DNA of 18,862 nt from an uncultured Lysobacter sp. (GTDB lineage: Bacteria > Pseudomonadota > Gammaproteobacteria > Xanthomonadales > Xanthomonadaceae), in assembly GCA_946479915.1 (NCBI GenBank), contig CAMLHR010000002.1, forward strand, positions 1 to 18,862, given 5' to 3'. Below the pieces are notes generated by a model. It was given only the letters and a program-made list of their open reading frames with translations, was not told where the DNA came from and searched no databases. Each line of letters starts with the position of its first letter. Position 1 is the stretch's first letter. Positions 14,213 through 18,862 of the stretch are shown here, piece after piece. The translations under genes and the position numbers were made by a program.

Positions 14213-16008
14213 GCCCCATGGACGACGCCCCCACGCCCGCGCCCGCGCCCACCACGACCACGGCGGGGCGCCCGCCGATCGCGAGCCTGCGCGCGCTCTG
14301 GCCGTTCCTGCGCCGCCACGGCGGGCTGTTCGCGGCCTGGCTGGTCGCCCTGGCCTGCTCGAGCACGGCCACGCTGACGCTCCCGGTCGCGTTCCGGCGG
14401 ATGATCGACGAGGGCTTCGCCTCGGGCGGCGGCAGCGCGATCGACCGGGCCTTCATGCTGCTGTTCGCGGTCGCGCTGGTCCTGGCGCTGGCCACGGCCG
14501 CGCGCTTCTATTTCGTGTCGCTGCTGGGCGAGCGTGTCGTGGCGGACCTGCGGCGCCGCCTGTATGCGCACCTGGTCTCGCTCGACGCGGCGTTCTTCGA
14601 CCGCACGCGCAGCGGCGAGCTGGTCTCGCGCCTGACCGCGGACGCCGAACTGCTGCGCAGCGTCGTGGCGACCAGCATGTCGGTCGCGCTGCGCAGCGTG
14701 GTCACCTTCCTCGGCAGCATCGCGATGCTCTTCATCACCGCGCCGGCGCTGGCGACCTGGGCGCTGGTCGGCATCCCGCTCGCCGTGCTGCCCATCGTGG
14801 TCGGGGGCCGGCGCCTGCAGAGGATGTCGCGGTTGTCGCAGGACCGCGTCGCCGACGCCAACACGTTCGCGACCGAGACGCTCGGCGCGGTGCGCACCGT
14901 GCAGGCGCACGCGCGCGAACCCTTCGAGCGCGAGCGCTTCGGCTCCGCGCTCGACGTCGCGGTCGCGACCGCGCGCCGCCGGATCCGTGCGCAGGCGCTG
15001 GTCACCGCCGTGGCGATCACGCTCGTGTTCGGGGCGATCACGCTGGTGCTGTGGTCCGGCGCGCACGACGTGGCCGAAGGCCGCATGAGCGCCGGCACCC
15101 TCGGCCAGTTCGTGCTCTACGCGCTGATCGGCGGCGGCTCGGTCGGCGCGCTGGCGGAAGTCTGGAACGAGGTCCAGCGCGCAGCCGGCGGCATGGGCCG
15201 CATCGCCGAGCTGCTCGAGGCCGAACCCGAGGTCGTGCCACCCGCGCGGCCCGTGGCGCTGCCCTCGCCCGTCCGCGGCGAGGTCCGCTGCGACCACGTG
15301 ACCTTCCATTACCCGCAGCGGCCGGACCTGCCCGCGCTGGAGGGCTTCGACCTGCACGTGCGCCCGGGCGAGACCGTCGCGCTGGTCGGGCCGTCCGGCG
15401 CCGGCAAGAGCACCGTGTTCTCGCTGCTGCTCCGGTTCCACGACCCGCAGGCGGGTCGCGTGTCCCTCGACGGCATCGACGTGCGCACCGTGGACGCGGC
15501 CGAACTGCGCAACGCCATCGCGCTGGTGCCGCAGCAGCCCACCATCTTCGCGACCACCGCCGCCGACAACATCCGCTACGGCCGGCTGGAGGCCACCGAC
15601 GCGGAGGTCGAGGCCGCCGCGCGCTCGGCCGAGGCCCACGAGTTCCTGGCCGCCCTGCCCGACGGCTACGCCAGCGAGCTCGGCGAACGCGGCGCGCGCC
15701 TGTCCGGCGGCCAGCAGCAGCGTGTCGCGATCGCCCGCGCGCTGCTCAAGGACGCCCCCGTGCTGCTGCTCGACGAGGCGACCTCGGCGCTGGACGCGCA
15801 CAGCGAGCGCGCCGTGCAGCACGCGCTGGAGAACCTGATGGCCGGGCGGACCACGCTGGTCATCGCGCACCGGCTGGCCACCGTGCTCAAGGCGGACCGG
15901 ATCGTCGTGATGGACCGCGGGCGGATCGTCGCCGAAGGCACCCACGACGCATTGATCGCGCAGGGCGGGCTGTACGCCGAGCTCGCCAAGCTGCAGTTCC
16001 TCGACTAG
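14209..16008 (+). CDS. MsbA-like ABC exporter (fused membrane and ATPase domains)
   Basis: A 599-residue half-transporter of the ABCB type that would work as a homodimer in the inner membrane. Six hydrophobic helices lie between about residues 35 and 320, including the [13 protein letters not shown] coupling region (133-145). The nucleotide-binding domain has Walker [10 protein letters not shown] (394-402), Q-loop PQQP (441-444), signature LSGGQQQR (498-505), Walker B VLLLDEAT (518-525), D-loop SALDA and H-loop His554. Related proteins export lipids, lipid A core, peptides or drugs; the substrate is unknown. The start is ambiguous between ATG 14209, which overlaps the upstream stop as ATGA, and in-frame ATG 14218. 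The next gene begins 12 nt downstream, so this is part of an operon. Confidence 0.95.
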   Translation: MSPMDDAPTPAPAPTTTTAGRPPIASLRALWPFLRRHGGLFAAWLVALACSSTATLTLPVAFRRMIDEGFASGGGSAIDRAFMLLFAVALVLALATAARFYFVSLLGERVVADLRRRLYAHLVSLDAAFFDRTRSGELVSRLTADAELLRSVVATSMSVALRSVVTFLGSIAMLFITAPALATWALVGIPLAVLPIVVGGRRLQRMSRLSQDRVADANTFATETLGAVRTVQAHAREPFERERFGSALDVAVATARRRIRAQALVTAVAITLVFGAITLVLWSGAHDVAEGRMSAGTLGQFVLYALIGGGSVGALAEVWNEVQRAAGGMGRIAELLEAEPEVVPPARPVALPSPVRGEVRCDHVTFHYPQRPDLPALEGFDLHVRPGETVALVGPSGAGKSTVFSLLLRFHDPQAGRVSLDGIDVRTVDAAELRNAIALVPQQPTIFATTAADNIRYGRLEATDAEVEAAARSAEAHEFLAALPDGYASELGERGARLSGGQQQRVAIARALLKDAPVLLLDEATSALDAHSERAVQHALENLMAGRTTLVIAHRLATVLKADRIVVMDRGRIVAEGTHDALIAQGGLYAELAKLQFLD

Positions 16009-16020
16009 ACGGAGCATTCC

Positions 16021-16506
16021 ATGGACATGCAGGTCCTCTATTACGTCCTCGCCGCCGCGCTGGTGCTGGTGGGGCTGCTCGGCGTCGTGCTCCCCGCCCT
16101 GCCCGGCCTGCCGCTGGTGTTCGCCGGCCTGTGGCTGGCCGCGTGGAACGGCGGCTACGACCAGGTCGGCGTCGGCACGGTGATCCTCCTCGCGGTGCTC
16201 ACCCTGCTGTCGGTCGGCGTGGACATCGTCGCGGCGTTGCTCGGGGCCAAGCGCGTCGGCGCCAGCCGGCTGGCGCTGCTCGGCGCGGCGATCGGCACCG
16301 TCGCGGGGCTCTTCATGGGCCTGGTCGGCATCCTCGTCGGTCCCTTCGTGGGCGCGCTGGTCGGCGAGTGGCTGCACGGGCGCAGGCTGGACATGGCGGC
16401 GAAGGTGGGCGTGGGCACGTGGCTGGGCATCGTGTTCGCGGCCGTGCTCAAGATCGCGATTGGTTTTGCGATGCTGGGGATCTTCGCGTTCGCCTGGTGG
16501 TGGTGA
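16021..16506 (+). CDS. DUF456 family membrane protein
   Basis: A 161-residue, very hydrophobic protein with about four to five membrane segments and glycine-rich turns: GVVLPALPGLPLVFAGL (21-37), a central VDIVAALLGAKRVGAS, and GLVGILVGPFVGALVGEWL. This pattern is typical of DUF456 proteins, whose function is unknown. The start at 16021 has GGAG at 16011-16014 with a 6-nt spacer, just after the ABC transporter stop, so the two are almost certainly co-expressed. It might assist the exporter or the membrane-lipid enzyme that follows, but that is a guess from position alone. The protein ends with a run of four tryptophan/tyrosine-type aromatics (AWWW), and the stop codon begins the structured gap that follows. 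Confidence 0.88.
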   Translation: MDMQVLYYVLAAALVLVGLLGVVLPALPGLPLVFAGLWLAAWNGGYDQVGVGTVILLAVLTLLSVGVDIVAALLGAKRVGASRLALLGAAIGTVAGLFMGLVGILVGPFVGALVGEWLHGRRLDMAAKVGVGTWLGIVFAAVLKIAIGFAMLGIFAFAWWW

Positions 16507-16596
16507 CGCCCCCGCGTGACGGGGCGTTCACGCGCCCCTGAATGCGCGTGCCCGACAGTGGCGTCCCCTTCCACGCCACCGGACCGGAGTCTGGCG
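16506..16596 (+). promoter_or_regulatory. Structured leader or terminator region with interleaved inverted repeats
   Basis: The 90-nt gap before the cardiolipin synthase gene holds abutting complementary blocks: A ACGCCCC (16506-16512), B CGCGTGA (16513-16519), A' GGGGCGT (16521-16527), B' TCACGCG (16528-16534). A further CGCCCC (16533-16538) can also pair with A'. Stems A-A', B-B' and A'-CGCCCC exclude each other. A separate 7-bp hairpin, GTGGCGT (16558-16564) with ACGCCAC (16573-16579), lies just before the GGAG ribosome site at 16586-16589. No T-run follows the stems, so a standard intrinsic terminator is not evident. No convincing -10/-35 pair was found. The pairings are seen; any role is inferred. 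Confidence 0.45.
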
Positions 16597-17889
16597 ATGG
16601 CCCTGCGCTGGAGCCGCAAACGCATGATCACCACGATCCTCGTCACCGTCGTGCTGACCGGGCTGGCCGTCGTCATCGGCCTGAACTTCGCCACGCCGTC
16701 CAAGCAGCTCGAGCGGAAGATCGAGCACCGCTACGCGATCGCCGACCCGCAGTTCCGCCGCGAGATGTCGGTGATGCTCGGCCCGTCGGTCCTGCCCGGC
16801 AACCACGTCGTGGACCTGCAGAACGGCGCGGAGATCTTCCCCTCGATGCTCGAGGCGATCGCCGGCGCGAAGGAGACGATCACCTTCGAGACCTACATCT
16901 ACTGGGAGGGCGAGATCGGCAAGCGCTTCGCCGACGCCCTGTCCGAGCGCGCCCGGGCGGGCGTGGAGGTCAACGTCACGATCGACTGGGCCGGCAGCGT
17001 GCGGATGGAACAGGCCCTGCTGCAGCAGATGGAGGACGCCGGCGTGCGTGTCCACCGCTACCGACCGCTGCATTGGTACAACCTCGCCCGCATGAACAAC
17101 CGCACCCACCGCAAGCTGCTGGTGGTGGACGGGCGGATCGGCTTCACCGGCGGCGTGGGCATCGGCGACCCGTGGATGGGCCACGCCCAGGACGAGGACC
17201 ACTGGCGCGACATGCACTTCCGCGTGGAGGGCCCCGTCGTCGCGCAGTTCCAGTCGGCGTTCAACGACAACTGGATCAAGACGACCGGCCGGATCCTCAA
17301 CGGGCCGGCCTACTTCCCGCCGCTGCGCGAGGCCGGCGGGATGGACGCGCACATGTTCATCAGCTCGCCCGCCGGCGGCAGCGAGAGCATGCACCTGATG
17401 TACCTGATGGCGATCGCGGCGGCGGAGGAGTCGATCGACCTGGCGGCAGCCTATTTCATCCCCGACGAGCTGATCACGAAGGCGCTCGTGGCCGCGCGCC
17501 ACCGCGGCGTGCGCATCCGCGTGCTGATGCCCGGCGACAAGACCGATTCCGACGCGGCACGGCTGGCCTCGAAGTCGGGCTGGGGCCCGCTGCTGCTCGC
17601 CGGCGTGGAGATGTACGAGTACCAGCCGACGATGTTCCACAACAAGATGATGATCGTGGACCGCGAGCTGGTGTCGGTCGGTTCCACGAACTTCGACCTC
17701 CGCTCGTTCCAGCTCAACGACGAGGCCAGCCTCAACGTGTACGACCACGGGTTCGCCGACCACATGACCGAAGTCTTCGAGGCGGATCTCGCGAAGGCCG
17801 AGACCTACGACTACGCGAAGTGGGAAGCGCGGCCCTGGACCGAGAAGTTCGCGGAGGTCTTCATCATCCCGATCCGCTCGCAGCTCTAG
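16597..17889 (+). CDS. Phospholipase D-superfamily, cardiolipin synthase-like protein
   Basis: A 430-residue protein with one N-terminal membrane anchor (about 10-30) and two phospholipase D active-site motifs: HRKLLVVD (His171, Lys173, Asp178) and HNKMMIVD (His348, Lys350, Asp355), each followed by a G-x-N/D-type stretch (GFTGGVGIGD; GSTNFDLRS). This is the arrangement of bacterial cardiolipin synthases, which join phosphatidylglycerol with another phospholipid at the inner membrane. It is shorter and single-anchored, unlike ClsA (two helices), so the subtype is open and another phosphatidyl transfer is possible. The ATG at 16597 has GGAG at 16586-16589 with a 7-nt spacer and gives a basic N-terminus before the helix. 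Upstream genes encode an exporter and a membrane protein. It ends 7 nt before the fumarase stop. Confidence 0.9.
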   Translation: MALRWSRKRMITTILVTVVLTGLAVVIGLNFATPSKQLERKIEHRYAIADPQFRREMSVMLGPSVLPGNHVVDLQNGAEIFPSMLEAIAGAKETITFETYIYWEGEIGKRFADALSERARAGVEVNVTIDWAGSVRMEQALLQQMEDAGVRVHRYRPLHWYNLARMNNRTHRKLLVVDGRIGFTGGVGIGDPWMGHAQDEDHWRDMHFRVEGPVVAQFQSAFNDNWIKTTGRILNGPAYFPPLREAGGMDAHMFISSPAGGSESMHLMYLMAIAAAEESIDLAAAYFIPDELITKALVAARHRGVRIRVLMPGDKTDSDAARLASKSGWGPLLLAGVEMYEYQPTMFHNKMMIVDRELVSVGSTNFDLRSFQLNDEASLNVYDHGFADHMTEVFEADLAKAETYDYAKWEARPWTEKFAEVFIIPIRSQL

Positions 17890-17896
17890 CCGCGCG

Positions 17897-18862
17897 TCAG
17901 GCCGGCTCCACCACCACCGGGATGCCACCCAGCCGCGTCGCGATCCGCTCGCGCCACTCCGCCGGCCCGCGCTCGTGCACCGACTCGCCCCGGCTGTCCA
18001 CCGCGACCGTCACCGGCATGTCCTGCACGGTGAATTCGTAGATCGCCTCCATGCCCAGGTCCTCGAACGCGACGACGCGCGAGGCCTTGATCGCCTTGGA
18101 TACGAGGTAGGCCGCGCCCCCGACCGCCATCAGGTAGGCCGACTGGTGCTTCCGGATCGCCTCGCGCGCGACCGGACCGCGCTCGGCCTTGCCGACCATG
18201 CCCAGCAGCCCGGTCTGTTCCAGCACCTGCCCGGTGAACTTGTCCATGCGCGTGGCCGTCGTCGGACCGGCCGGGCCGACGACCTCGTCGCGCACCGGGT
18301 CCACCGGGCCGACGTAGTAGATGAAGCGCCCGCGCAGGTCCACGGGCAGCGGTTCGCCGCGGTCCAGCATGCCCACGATGCGCTTGTGCGCGGCGTCGCG
18401 GCCGGTCAGCAGCCTGCCGTTGAGCAGCAGGGTCTCCCCCGGCTGCCACGACGCAACGTCCTCGCGCGTGACCGTGTCGAGGTCGACGCGGCGCGCACCC
18501 TGCGGGCTGTAGGTCAGTTGCGGCCAGTCCTCCAGCGACGGCGGGTCGAGCATCACCGGCCCGCTGCCATCCAGCGTGAAGTGCGCGTGCCGCGTCGCCG
18601 CGCAGTTCGGGATCATCGCCACCGGCAGGTTCGCCGCGTGGGTCGGGTAATCCCTGACCTTGACGTCGAGCACGGTGGTCAGGCCGCCCAGCCCCTGCGC
18701 GCCGATGCCCAGGGCGTTGACCTTGTCGTAGAGCTCCAGGCGCAGTTCCTCGAGCCGGTTCGACGGTCCGCGCGCCTGCAGGTCGGTGATGTCGATCGGC
18801 TCCATCAGCGATTCCTTGGCCAGCAGCATCGCCTTCTCGGCGGTGCCGCCGATGCCGATGCC
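17897..18862 (-). CDS. Fumarate hydratase, class I (C-terminal part, cut by window edge)
   Basis: These 321 residues, in frame to the last base of the window, are the C-terminal portion of an iron-sulfur class I fumarase, which interconverts fumarate and malate in the citric acid cycle. The visible part begins in GIGIGGTAEKAMLLAKESL and continues with TTVLDVKVRDYPTHAANLPVA, PNCAATRH (the conserved cluster cysteine region, fragment residue 87), then the beta domain with GRFIYYVGPVDPV, GPAGPTTATRMDKFTG, KAERG and a final DMPVTVAVDSRGESVHE. Known class I enzymes have about 500-550 residues, so roughly 180-220 N-terminal residues lie outside. The ATG at 18829 is internal to the protein and not the start. 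The gene faces the cardiolipin synthase gene, with 7 nt between stops. Confidence 0.95.
   Translation of the reverse strand, partial: GIGIGGTAEKAMLLAKESLMEPIDITDLQARGPSNRLEELRLELYDKVNALGIGAQGLGGLTTVLDVKVRDYPTHAANLPVAMIPNCAATRHAHFTLDGSGPVMLDPPSLEDWPQLTYSPQGARRVDLDTVTREDVASWQPGETLLLNGRLLTGRDAAHKRIVGMLDRGEPLPVDLRGRFIYYVGPVDPVRDEVVGPAGPTTATRMDKFTGQVLEQTGLLGMVGKAERGPVAREAIRKHQSAYLMAVGGAAYLVSKAIKASRVVAFEDLGMEAIYEFTVQDMPVTVAVDSRGESVHERGPAEWRERIATRLGGIPVVVEPA

Noticed and set aside
16506..16534. An H-type pseudoknot from blocks A-B-A'-B'.
   Set aside because: Connecting loops would be 0, 1 and 0 nt, too short to cross 7-bp stems; mutually exclusive hairpins are more plausible.

Overview
The window reads as an ordinary, densely packed chromosomal segment of a very high-GC gammaproteobacterium. 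Gene content, protein sequences and promoter style suggest the Xanthomonadaceae (Lysobacteraceae), for example Lysobacter or Luteimonas. That placement is an inference from recognised families, not a database match. I see no insertion sequence, phage gene, integrase, tRNA, rRNA or CRISPR array, and no gene whose base composition stands apart from its neighbours.

Layout. (1) 1-3426, plus strand: the last codons of an ALDH7-family aldehyde dehydrogenase, a small DUF4190 membrane protein, pyrD (pyrimidine synthesis), murB (peptidoglycan precursor synthesis) and an EamA-type transporter. The last three genes are joined by ATGA/GTGA stop-start overlaps. (2) 3428-5438, minus strand: ispG (isoprenoid precursor synthesis) followed by a PAP2-family phosphatase whose start lies inside ispG. 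(3) 5476-8108, plus strand: xseA (exonuclease VII large subunit) overlapped by an aldehyde dehydrogenase gene. (4) 8105-13565, minus strand: a 964-residue tandem-GAF GGDEF-EAL protein, a small exported DUF1579-like protein, and a 661-residue fusion of protein-isoaspartate methyltransferase with an erythromycin-esterase-like domain. (5) 13607-17889, plus strand: an IMPACT/YigZ-family protein, an MsbA-like ABC exporter, a DUF456 membrane protein and a phospholipase D/cardiolipin synthase-type enzyme. (6) 17897-18862, minus strand: the C-terminal two thirds of a class I fumarase, cut by the window edge.

How it works together. Much of the content concerns the envelope and its lipid precursors (MurB, IspG, PAP2 phosphatase, MsbA-like exporter, cardiolipin synthase) mixed with core metabolism (PyrD, fumarase, aldehyde dehydrogenases) and DNA repair (XseA). 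Cyclic-di-GMP signalling appears as one large soluble sensor enzyme with apparently intact synthase and phosphodiesterase motifs.

The most interesting points are: the methyltransferase-esterase fusion with an operator-like palindrome at its promoter; a recurring arrangement in which a -10-like hexamer sits 6-7 nt before the start codon of each first gene, including two compact divergent promoters, which suggests leaderless transcripts; an interleaved set of inverted repeats before the cardiolipin synthase gene that looks like a structural switch; and three convergent gene pairs packed end to end with almost no room for terminators. No clearly new multi-gene system such as a defence or mobile module is visible.
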